Source of the DNA: Campylobacter hyointestinalis subsp. hyointestinalis
GTDB lineage: Bacteria > Campylobacterota > Campylobacteria > Campylobacterales > Campylobacteraceae
Assembly: GCF_013372145.1 (NCBI RefSeq)
Contig: NZ_CP053827.1
Span: 434,001-498,000 of the forward strand
Direction of reading: 5' to 3'
Length of the DNA: 64,000 nt
The notes below the pieces were generated by a model, which was not told the origin of the DNA, made no database searches, and worked only from the letters and a program-made list of their open reading frames with translations. Within the stretch, counting starts at the first letter, position 1. Each line of letters opens with the position of its first letter. This document shows positions 9,028 to 17,060 of this stretch, piece after piece. The position numbers and the translations under genes are program-made.

Positions 9028-10968
9028 TTATACTAAATTTGCGATCTTATTTTGTCTGTCTGCTATGAGTTTGATCAGATATATTATTTTTTTATCTTCG
9101 GATATGACTTTGTCGTCTAACGTGTCATAAAAATAATACGGTAGTTTATTTACCTTCTTTTCTATCATCTCAAACCTCGTTTTTATGATATTGATATCAG
9201 ATGTAAAGGTCATAGAACCATTCCAACCGCTATGTTTTAGAAGCTTTATATAGTCTTTTAAATTTATGATCAAACTGTTTATCTCGCTTAGATTTTTATA
9301 GATCTCTAAAGAAGCTTTAAACCCAGAATAATCTCTTTTATCACCTTCTAATACAGCTTGTTTATAAGTGTTTAGATCTTTTAGTACTGCTTTTTCATAA
9401 GTTGCGAAATTTCCGTTTTTGTGTATAAGACAAGCAGTTAGTTTGCTCAAGCTAAGCGTGACTAAAAGTAAATTTGAAGTGAGCTTTTGCTCTCCTATCT
9501 TTCTAAAAAATATAAAACTAACACCAAATGCAACTAAAAATCCTATCAAAACATCTGTAACTCGGTATATGATCAGCTCTAAAAAATCCGTTTTTATGAC
9601 GGAAAATACAAGCACAAAAGTGGTCATAAAAGCAGATGAAAAGTATATGGTCGGAAATATTTTTAGGTAAAATGTTAAAAATACAAAAAACAAAACTATC
9701 ACTAAAAATAGAAGCGTTGATTTTAAAAAATATATGATGACTAATCCTAGACAAACCCCTATAAGAGCGCCTTTGATATTGTCAAAGCCAACAACTTTTG
9801 TCATATATGAGCTTGCTCTGCTGACGCTCAAAACTCCTATAGCTATCCAAACTCCATGATCTATCTTTGTAAGTTCTGCGATAAGTATGGCGATAGCTAC
9901 ACTAAGAGCTAGCCTAAAAGAGTTCCTAACTGTATCATTTTTGAAATTTATCTCTTTATAAATTTGTTTTAGGCTCTTTTTTGGCTTTTTGTCCAAAACT
10001 ATATTGTCCTCGCCGCCGTCTTTTATCAGCTTAAATTTATTATAAAGTACGCTTAAAGAAGCGGCAAATATACTAAAATTTGACTGTTTTACTGTCTCAA
10101 AAGCATTTTTTGTTATATTTACTTTTTTATCTTGAAAGATATTTTTTAGCTCGGTTAAATTTAAAATGATCTCGTTTTGTACATCTTTTAAAAGCTTGTC
10201 GTCTTTGATTTTTATAAAATATCTTTTAAGAGATATCAAAGAGTGAAATATATCTTCTATCTTATAAAGATAAAATATGGATTTTGAATGATGTATGATG
10301 ATACGCTCATCTTTTATACTCGCACTTTTGTTTGCAAATATCTTTTTTATAGCGTCTATATGGTCGCCGCATTTTGTTGTTAATCCATCAAATTCTTTTG
10401 TATCAAATAAATTTTGACTCATTTTTATAACATCATCAAGTAGTAAATTGTATGTTTTTTTAGTAAATTTACCATAAGTTCCTATGTGTAAGGTTCTCAT
10501 AAATGAGGCGATAAATCCGCCTAAAACAAGTCCGAAGAGTGAGTTTTGTAGCTCAAAATATCCACTACTTTGGACGATGAGAGCTACTAATCCAGTTATG
10601 TTTGCTATGCTTAAAACTTTATTTAAGTTTTGGTTAAATAGAGAGCTTATACCTACAAAAAACATCCAAATAAACGTCGGTACGATCAGAAGCCAGCCTA
10701 TATCGTAAGCGATTTTAACAAATGGAAGAAACAGAGCTGAAATGGCTATGTATAAGTATAAATATTTTAGTTTTGTAAAGTTTGTTCCATCGAGCGAGTT
10801 TATAAAAAATATAGACATTGAAGCGTTTGTAGCAAAAATAGCGCCATCCATACCAAAAAAATAGTATGATAAAATACCGCAAAGCAGCATAGAAATAGAG
10901 GCTTTTAATGCATACGTAAGTCCGAAATTTGCAGGATCGTAAGTTTTTATAAATTTATAAAGCCACAT
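9028..10968 (-). CDS. FUSC / YccS-like inner membrane protein (putative aromatic acid exporter family)
   Basis: A 646-residue protein with the duplicated architecture of the FUSC/ArAE family. One membrane block lies near residues 20-165, then a long cytoplasmic stretch, a second block near 345-490 (DHGVWIAIGVLSVSRASSYM and the NIKGALIGVCLGLV loop are typical) and a helical C-terminus. Family members include the fusaric acid resistance protein and the AaeB and YccS groups; substrates here are unknown. The ATG overlaps the stop of the FtsL-like gene (TAATG), and that gene overlaps rsmH, so rsmH, ftsL-like and this gene form a tight operon. A division or cell-wall link is inferred from context only. 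Confidence 0.85.
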   Translation of the reverse strand: MWLYKFIKTYDPANFGLTYALKASISMLLCGILSYYFFGMDGAIFATNASMSIFFINSLDGTNFTKLKYLYLYIAISALFLPFVKIAYDIGWLLIVPTFIWMFFVGISSLFNQNLNKVLSIANITGLVALIVQSSGYFELQNSLFGLVLGGFIASFMRTLHIGTYGKFTKKTYNLLLDDVIKMSQNLFDTKEFDGLTTKCGDHIDAIKKIFANKSASIKDERIIIHHSKSIFYLYKIEDIFHSLISLKRYFIKIKDDKLLKDVQNEIILNLTELKNIFQDKKVNITKNAFETVKQSNFSIFAASLSVLYNKFKLIKDGGEDNIVLDKKPKKSLKQIYKEINFKNDTVRNSFRLALSVAIAILIAELTKIDHGVWIAIGVLSVSRASSYMTKVVGFDNIKGALIGVCLGLVIIYFLKSTLLFLVIVLFFVFLTFYLKIFPTIYFSSAFMTTFVLVFSVIKTDFLELIIYRVTDVLIGFLVAFGVSFIFFRKIGEQKLTSNLLLVTLSLSKLTACLIHKNGNFATYEKAVLKDLNTYKQAVLEGDKRDYSGFKASLEIYKNLSEINSLIINLKDYIKLLKHSGWNGSMTFTSDINIIKTRFEMIEKKVNKLPYYFYDTLDDKVISEDKKIIYLIKLIADRQNKIANLV

Positions 10969-11249
10969 TAATAACTCATATTGTCTATTATCTGATTTTT
11001 GTACCTTATCTTTTCTAGTTTGGATTTTAGCTCTTTATTTTCTTCTAAAAGCACATTTAATTTATTTCTTAGTTCGGCTATATCGCGACTAGTGTAGTAA
11101 ATTTCATTTGCGATATAAATTTTAGGAAGCGCTACTGCAAGTATCAAAAGTACGATTAAATACGCGGTAAAAAGTGATCTTACGCTTAGATTATGCTCAG
11201 TTTTTTGGTACTCGTCGTGGCTTTGTAATAGTTGCTCTTTGTCGTTCAT
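10968..11249 (-). CDS. ftsL: FtsL-like division protein candidate
   Basis: A 93-residue bitopic protein: a cytoplasmic tail of about 28 residues, one TM (about 29-48, LIVLLILAVALPKIYIA), and a periplasmic leucine-zipper-like coiled coil (about 55-90, ELRNKLNVLLEENKELKSKL). This is the shape of FtsL/FtsB. The position supports FtsL: its ATG overlaps the 3' end of rsmH (mraW) by 4 bases, the place ftsL occupies in dcw clusters. FtsL recruits FtsB/FtsQ and activates FtsWI septal synthesis. Sequence alone is too divergent to prove it. Confidence 0.6.
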   Translation of the reverse strand: MNDKEQLLQSHDEYQKTEHNLSVRSLFTAYLIVLLILAVALPKIYIANEIYYTSRDIAELRNKLNVLLEENKELKSKLEKIRYKNQIIDNMSY

Positions 11250-12169
11250 TTTTGCCTCAGAATTCTAAAAGTTCTAAGCTTAGCACAGCTGCTTCTAGAG
11301 TTTGTTTGCAGCTCTTGTTCTGACGCGGTTAGCGGTTTTTTTGTTATTATTTTTCCTATGGCGTGATTGTTTCCACATTCACATCTTAGAGCGGAGTTTG
11401 GGCATATACAGCTTTTTTCCCACTCTTTGAATTTAGTTTTTACTATCTTATCTTCTAAAGAATGAAACGTTATGATATCTAAAACGGCGTCTTTGATCTT
11501 GGAATCTTCTATATGTTTGAGTAAATTTTCTAGCTCGTTTAGCTCTTTATTTACTTCTATTCTAATTGCTTGAAATACTAGCGTAGCTACCAAAACAGAG
11601 CGATTTTTTAAATTTGAGCGTCCGATGATGCTTGCTAGCTCTTTTGCGCTTGTTATTTTGGATTTTTGTCTATAAGCTACTATCTTTGTCGCTATGCTTT
11701 TTGCATTTGGAAGTTCGCCGTATTTATAAAAAATTCTTGTTAATTCATCGAGCGAGTATGAGTTTATCAGCTCTTTTGCGTCAAAAGTTTGTGATTTATC
11801 CATTCTCATATCAAGAGCATCACTATTTGTACTAAAACCCCTCTCGTTTAGATCTAGCTGCAATGAGCTAACTCCGATATCTGCTAAGATCCCTTTGATA
11901 CCATTAGTTTCTATTTTTTCAAAGATAGTTCCAAAAGTGCTTTTGTGTATCTCTATCCTGCCTTTGTATGGTCTGAATTTTTCATAGCAAAAGTTCAGCG
12001 CGTCATCATCTCTGTCACAAGCTATGATTTTTAAATTTGGATTTGATCTTAAGATAGCTTCACTATGTCCACCATAACCTAAAGTACAATCAAGTATAAT
12101 TCCGCTTTTTATCTCTTTAAATGAGTCTAGAACTTCATTTAGTAAAACCGGTATATGTGGAGATTTCAA
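11246..12169 (-). CDS. rsmH: 16S rRNA (cytosine1402-N4)-methyltransferase RsmH (MraW)
   Basis: Methylates C1402 in the decoding centre of 16S rRNA using SAM. The 307 residues have the normal length. Motifs are HIPVLLNEVLD at the N-terminus, DCTLGYGGHSEAIL (SAM-binding glycine loop), GILADIGVSSLQLD, NERGFS and DMRMD, and near the end ITFHSLEDKIVK followed by a Cys-rich CICPNSALRCECG segment. It is first of three overlapping minus-strand genes (rsmH, ftsL-like, FUSC). Here rsmH-ftsL is separated from ftsA-ftsZ, which lie 2.3 kb away on the other strand. Confidence 0.97.
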   Translation of the reverse strand: MKSPHIPVLLNEVLDSFKEIKSGIILDCTLGYGGHSEAILRSNPNLKIIACDRDDDALNFCYEKFRPYKGRIEIHKSTFGTIFEKIETNGIKGILADIGVSSLQLDLNERGFSTNSDALDMRMDKSQTFDAKELINSYSLDELTRIFYKYGELPNAKSIATKIVAYRQKSKITSAKELASIIGRSNLKNRSVLVATLVFQAIRIEVNKELNELENLLKHIEDSKIKDAVLDIITFHSLEDKIVKTKFKEWEKSCICPNSALRCECGNNHAIGKIITKKPLTASEQELQTNSRSSCAKLRTFRILRQK

Positions 12170-12249
12170 AAACCTATCCTTATTTTTATTTTGATTAAAT
12201 TTGTTATCCTATCATAAATTTAATAAAGTTGTTATAAAATTTGTTGTGT

Positions 12250-12255
12250 TATAAT
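12250..12255 (+). promoter_or_regulatory. -10 box upstream of aldolase-like gene
   Basis: TATAAT preceded by TTTGTTGTGT (extended -10, TG at the right distance). A CGGAG ribosome binding site and ATG 12278 follow. Confidence 0.6.
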
Positions 12256-12277
12256 GACAATAAAAATCGGAGCATAA

Positions 12278-12853
12278 ATGAATATAGAATACTCCATGAA
12301 CGAGATAAAAAAGATATCTGGATCTATGTTTAAAAAGAACTTTTTTGGCGTTTTTCACGGCTCTATCTCAGCTAGGATAGAACATAACCAGTTTATAATA
12401 AACAAAAAAGATGCTATATTTGACGGGCTTAGCGATGATGATCTAACTCTACTTTTTTCAAAGAAAGATTATCGTTGGAATGATGCTAGTATAGATAGCG
12501 ATATCCATCAAAATATTTATAAAAATATAGGAGAAGCAAAATACATCTGTTACGCTATGCCGCCGTATCTGACTGCTTATAGTTTGGAACATACAAGTAT
12601 AGAGCCAAGAGACTACTTTGGTGCTATGAAATTTGATAATATTTTCGTCTATGATCCTAAGCAATTTGATGATTGGTATGAAAGAGCGCCATCTGAAATT
12701 TGTAGATATATGGTAGATAAAAAGACTAACGTTATAGTAATAAAAGGCTATGGAGTATATGTTTATGAAAGAACTGCTTACAATCTCGCAAAAACCGTAG
12801 CATTGCTAGAAAACAGCTGCAAACTGTTAAGCTATGCGTACAAATTTATGTAG
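12278..12853 (+). CDS. Class II aldolase/adducin-like protein lacking metal ligands
   Basis: A 191-residue protein with the overall order of class II aldolase/adducin domains (fuculose-phosphate aldolase fold). GVFHGSISARI matches the phosphate-binding start, SDIHQNIYKN the helix with the first His, CYAMPPYLTAYSL the usual HxHPP segment, and VIVIKGYGVYVYERT the usual NHG segment. In the last two, the zinc-binding His residues are replaced (CYAMPP for HTHPP, KGYG for NHG). The metal site is therefore probably lost and normal aldolase chemistry unlikely. It is a single gene with its own promoter, ahead of the ppiD-ftsA-ftsZ group. Function unknown. Confidence 0.7.
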   Translation: MNIEYSMNEIKKISGSMFKKNFFGVFHGSISARIEHNQFIINKKDAIFDGLSDDDLTLLFSKKDYRWNDASIDSDIHQNIYKNIGEAKYICYAMPPYLTAYSLEHTSIEPRDYFGAMKFDNIFVYDPKQFDDWYERAPSEICRYMVDKKTNVIVIKGYGVYVYERTAYNLAKTVALLENSCKLLSYAYKFM

Positions 12854-12980
12854 TAAATAAATTTAGTAAAAAAGTTTGTAAAATTTTACAAAATTTAATT
12901 TTAGCAGTTGATTTTAAGGTATTTTAAACACAAACTTAGATAATATTTTATCGTATATTGTCATTTAAAAAAGGAAAATT

Positions 12981-14438
12981 ATGATCACTTGGATGCAAAA
13001 GCATAAAAAGTATTTGGTTATCACTATTTGGGTAAGTACTATAGCGTTTGTCGGAGCCGGATTTGTAGGTTGGGGAGCGTATGATTTAAACAGCAACAGA
13101 GCGACTTCGGTGGCAAAAGTAGGAAACAGAAATATAAGCGTCCAAGAATTCCAGCAAACTTATAGCGATTTATATAATTATTACGCCAGTTTATCAGAGG
13201 GTAAATTTAGCGCAGAACAAGCTGAAGAAATGGGCTTAGATAAAATAGCGCTTGATAAAATCATAAGAGAGAATTTATTTTTAAATTACGCTGATGAGCT
13301 TGGATTGGATGCAAATAACCAAGATATTATAGCTTATTTGATGAATGATAAGAGTTTTCAAGTAGATGGTAAATTTGATAAAAATAGATATGAAGAAACC
13401 CTAAGAAGAGCTAGAATAACACCAAAAGATTATGAAAACGGTCTAAAAAATAAGATTTTACTAAATAAAATGTTTGATGCGCTAAATTTAAAAGCGACAA
13501 CGTCTGATCTAGAGATGCTTTCTTCAAGTTATTTTATGAAAGACAGAGTTTCTTTGCAGATCGTAAAAGCTAGCAATAATGATATTGCTATAGATGAAAA
13601 TGAGCTAAAGAAATTATGGGAAAAAGACAAAAACAAATACCTTACAAAAACAGAATATTTTTTGGATACAAAATACATGCCAAATTTAAATTTAGATGTA
13701 AATGAGACGGTTTTAATGGCGTTTTTTGAGGATAATAGAGGAAATTACCGCGATAGCGCGGATAAGCTTTTGAGTTTTGAAGAAGCTTTGGAGTCTGTAA
13801 AGAAAGACTATATGCTGAAAAACAGTAGAAAATTTGCCCTTGAAGAGTATCTGAAAATAAAAAAAGGTGAAAGTAACGCTACTGAGTCTATGAAGATATT
13901 TGAAGATACTCAAAATTTCCCTATAAACGAGCTTGCTAAAGCGCAAGTAGGTGAAGTTTTAAAACCTTTTGAGTATAAAGATGGATTTTTGATAATCAAG
14001 CTTCAAAAAGTCGTTAGACCAGAAGTTATGAGTTATGAAAATGCTAGGAGCGAGGTTTTAAAAACCTATGAAGAAATGAAAATCAGAGAAAAACTTGAAG
14101 AAAAAGCCAAAAAGGCTTTAGAAAACTTTAATGGTAAGGATATAGGGTTTATCACTAGAGATAGCAGAAAAAGCGTTGATGGACTTAGTGAGACTGAATT
14201 CCTAAGTTTTGCTATGAAGTTATTTGAATCTCAAAACAAAAAAGGCTATGTTATGCTCGATGGAAAGGCGGTTGTATATACTATTTTGGAACAAGAATTG
14301 CTTAATAGTGACAAATTAAAAGAATATAACAGTCTGCTGGTTCAAAATATGGGTGCTATCAAAAACGGTCAATTGCAACAAGATCTATTAGATACGTTGC
14401 AAAAACGTTATGATGTAGAATTATATTATAGAAGGTAA
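12981..14438 (+). CDS. PpiD/SurA-N-like periplasmic folding factor
   Basis: A 485-residue protein with one N-terminal signal-anchor (about residues 10-32), then VAKVGNRNISVQEFQQTY, the SurA_N/PpiD opening. Long helical regions follow. A parvulin-like section would lie about residues 220-340, but its catalytic residues are not obvious, so isomerase activity is uncertain while chaperone activity is plausible. PpiD-type proteins are anchored in the inner membrane at the Sec exit and help outer-membrane protein folding. The gene has an AAAAAGGAA ribosome binding site and lies 4 bases before the ftsA GTG. The same order, ppiD-like/ftsA/ftsZ, is known from C. jejuni. Confidence 0.8.
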   Translation: MITWMQKHKKYLVITIWVSTIAFVGAGFVGWGAYDLNSNRATSVAKVGNRNISVQEFQQTYSDLYNYYASLSEGKFSAEQAEEMGLDKIALDKIIRENLFLNYADELGLDANNQDIIAYLMNDKSFQVDGKFDKNRYEETLRRARITPKDYENGLKNKILLNKMFDALNLKATTSDLEMLSSSYFMKDRVSLQIVKASNNDIAIDENELKKLWEKDKNKYLTKTEYFLDTKYMPNLNLDVNETVLMAFFEDNRGNYRDSADKLLSFEEALESVKKDYMLKNSRKFALEEYLKIKKGESNATESMKIFEDTQNFPINELAKAQVGEVLKPFEYKDGFLIIKLQKVVRPEVMSYENARSEVLKTYEEMKIREKLEEKAKKALENFNGKDIGFITRDSRKSVDGLSETEFLSFAMKLFESQNKKGYVMLDGKAVVYTILEQELLNSDKLKEYNSLLVQNMGAIKNGQLQQDLLDTLQKRYDVELYYRR

Positions 14439-14442
14439 TATT

Positions 14443-15876
14443 GTGGGAACTAAGATACTTGGTATAGATATTGGATCTACTCAAGTTTGTGCTGTGATGG
14501 CAGAATGCGAGCAAAATAGCACCAGAGCAGATAACTCTGTAAAAATAATCGGTATAGGAACAGTAAAAGCCCAAGGACTTAAAAAAGGTTCTATCACAAA
14601 TATAGAATTAGCATCAAACTCTATTAAAGCAGCAGTCAATGACGTTATGAGAATAGCTGGAACTAGATATGATAAAGTTGTAGTTTCTATATCTGGTAAA
14701 GATGCAAAAAATATCGACTGCAAAGATGTTATAAATATACCAGAGCGTGAAGTTAATATAAAACAAATTGAACGTGCTATAAGTTCTGCTGAGTATAAAG
14801 TCAAGATACCTCACGATTATGAGATTATCCATACGCTTCCGTATAATTTTAAGATAGATGAGCAAGATAACATAGAAGATCCGCTTGGTATGAACGGCTC
14901 TAGGCTTGAAGTTCAAGCTCACATAATAGTAGTTCAAAAATCAGCACTTATGAATTTAAGAAAAGCTATAGAAAAAGCAGGATTAAAAGCGGATAATGTC
15001 GTACTCTCTGGTTACGCATCTGCCATAGCTACGTTAAACGAAGATGAAAAATCTCTCGGCGCCGTACTTATAGATATGGGTGGAGCTAGTTGTAATATGG
15101 TCATTCATTCTGGAAATTCTATAAGATATAATGAATTTTTAGGTGTCGGTTCATCAAATATAACTATAGATCTATCTACTATCTTACATACTCCCCCAAC
15201 TGTAGCAGAAGATATAAAAGTAAAATATGGAACTTTAAAAAATCAAGAAAATGAGCTTATAGTACTACCTGATCTTGGCGATGAAAACTCATCTCACGAA
15301 GTCGATATAAGCGTGATAACAAAAGTTATCTATATGCGCGTAGAAGAGACTCTTATGATACTTGCTAAAATGCTTAGCGAGAGCAATTATAAAGACTTAG
15401 CAGGAGCTGGAGTTGTCTTGACTGGTGGAATGACAAAACTCGAAGGTCTTAGGGAGCTAGCTTCTGCCGTGTTTGATAGCATGCCTGTGCGTGTTGCAAA
15501 ACCAAAAGAGCTAGATGGGTTAGTTGATGTGCTTAGAGATCCTGCGAATTCATGTGCTATAGGACTTTGTCTATATGGAGCTGGATATTTTACTCCTTAT
15601 GAGATAGATTCTGAGAGAAAGCTGAGATATAAAGATGATCCATTGGTAAAATATCAAGGGCTTATTTCTATTAAAGAGATGGATGATGAGCGTGAGAAAA
15701 ATTTTATTAAAGTAGACGAAAAGGAAGATGAGATAAACACAAAAACTCAAAATTATGAGAATTTAGATCTAAAGATAGAGAGTGTTAGTTTGGATAAAAA
15801 AGCTACTGCGAATACAATAAAAAGCAGTATAAATCCTTTTTCTAAATTTGTTAATTATTTAAAAAATCTGTTCTAA
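14443..15876 (+). CDS. ftsA: Cell division protein FtsA
   Basis: Actin-like ATPase that tethers FtsZ to the membrane and recruits later divisome proteins. It has 477 residues and starts at GTG 14443, with GAAGG seven bases upstream. The first phosphate loop is KILGIDIGSTQVCAVM, the SHS2/1C domain follows (KGSITNIELA, ISGKDAKNI), then phosphate 2 GAVLIDMGGASCNMVI and the adenosine motif GVVLTGGMTKLEGL. A long linker ends in a C-terminal amphipathic helix (NPFSKFVNYLKNLF), the membrane target. It is followed 12 bases later by ftsZ. Confidence 0.97.
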   Translation: MGTKILGIDIGSTQVCAVMAECEQNSTRADNSVKIIGIGTVKAQGLKKGSITNIELASNSIKAAVNDVMRIAGTRYDKVVVSISGKDAKNIDCKDVINIPEREVNIKQIERAISSAEYKVKIPHDYEIIHTLPYNFKIDEQDNIEDPLGMNGSRLEVQAHIIVVQKSALMNLRKAIEKAGLKADNVVLSGYASAIATLNEDEKSLGAVLIDMGGASCNMVIHSGNSIRYNEFLGVGSSNITIDLSTILHTPPTVAEDIKVKYGTLKNQENELIVLPDLGDENSSHEVDISVITKVIYMRVEETLMILAKMLSESNYKDLAGAGVVLTGGMTKLEGLRELASAVFDSMPVRVAKPKELDGLVDVLRDPANSCAIGLCLYGAGYFTPYEIDSERKLRYKDDPLVKYQGLISIKEMDDEREKNFIKVDEKEDEINTKTQNYENLDLKIESVSLDKKATANTIKSSINPFSKFVNYLKNLF

Positions 15877-15888
15877 AATAAGGGAGAT

Positions 15889-17046
15889 ATGATGAGCGAT
15901 TTTATAGTCGAAGAAAACAAAAACGTTTATGGTGCAAAGATTAAAGTCGTCGGAGTGGGCGGCGGCGGCGGCAATATGATCAATCATATAGTAAGAGAAG
16001 GTATAAATAACCAAGACGGTATGAAAACAGTCGATCTTATAGCAGCCAACACAGACGCTCAAGCTTTAGATAGCTCCTCGGCTACTACTAGGATACAGTT
16101 AGGCGAGAAAAAAACAAGAGGTTTGGGGGCTGGAATGTTACCTGAGGTAGGCAAAGAAGCTGCTCTTGAGAGTTACGAAGAGATCAAGACTACGCTTGAG
16201 TACTCAGATATAGTATTTATAGCCTCTGGTTTTGGCGGCGGTACTGGTACTGGAGCGGCTCCTGTTATAGCTCAAGCCGCAAAAGAGATAGGAGCGCTTA
16301 CGGTCGCTGTTGTGACTACTCCGTTTTCTTTTGAGGGCAAAAAAAGAATGAGACTAGCACTAGAAGGTATAGAAGAGCTTAAAAAAGAATGTGATAGCAT
16401 AGTTATCATACCAAATCAAAAATTGATGGGCATAATAGATAAAAAAGCCGGTATAAAAGATAGCTTTAAACAAGTTGATAATATTTTAGCACGTGCGGTG
16501 AGCGGTATGAGTTCTATAGTTTTAAATTCAGGTACAAGCGATATAAATCTTGACTTTGCCGATGTTAGAACTGCTATGAGTCATAGAGGCTTATCTCTTA
16601 TGGGCGTAGGCGAAGCACAGGGCGAAGAAGCAGCTCAAGAAGCGCTTAAAAACGCTATCCAATCTCCGCTACTTGATGATATGAATATAAAAGGCGCTAT
16701 GGGAGTTCTAGTTCACTTTAAATTCCATCCAAGTTGCCCTATGAGTGATATAAGCGAAGCTATGGTTATGATAGAAGAAAATGCGGATCAAGACGCCGAT
16801 ATTTTCTTTGGAACTCTTGCTGATGAAAATATGGAAGAAGGAAAAGTTCAAGTGACTTTAGTTGCTACTGGATTTTACGATAAAACATCAGCAGTAGCAC
16901 AACCGGTAAAAGAACCTGAAATAGTCGTAGAGAAAAAAGAACAAAATATTTTTGGTATGTATAGAAGGGCTTCTGGTTATGATATAAATATACCAAGCTC
17001 TGATGATCTAGATATCCCGACTGCTAGTCGTTTTAGACAAGACTGA
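15889..17046 (+). CDS. ftsZ: Cell division protein FtsZ
   Basis: Tubulin-like GTPase that forms the Z ring. It has 385 residues: IKVVGVGGGGGNMINHI near the N-terminus, GGGTGTGAAPVIA (tubulin signature, GTP loop), NFxD-type NLDFADVRTAM (T7 region), and a disordered tail ending DLDIPTASRFRQD, the conserved C-terminal peptide (DIPxxLR-type) that binds FtsA. Two ATGs are adjacent. The AGGGAG at 15881-15886 sits 2 bases from the first and 5 from the second (15892), so translation may really start at 15892. Confidence 0.98.
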   Translation: MMSDFIVEENKNVYGAKIKVVGVGGGGGNMINHIVREGINNQDGMKTVDLIAANTDAQALDSSSATTRIQLGEKKTRGLGAGMLPEVGKEAALESYEEIKTTLEYSDIVFIASGFGGGTGTGAAPVIAQAAKEIGALTVAVVTTPFSFEGKKRMRLALEGIEELKKECDSIVIIPNQKLMGIIDKKAGIKDSFKQVDNILARAVSGMSSIVLNSGTSDINLDFADVRTAMSHRGLSLMGVGEAQGEEAAQEALKNAIQSPLLDDMNIKGAMGVLVHFKFHPSCPMSDISEAMVMIEENADQDADIFFGTLADENMEEGKVQVTLVATGFYDKTSAVAQPVKEPEIVVEKKEQNIFGMYRRASGYDINIPSSDDLDIPTASRFRQD

Positions 17047-17060
17047 TAAAATTTCCTCCC

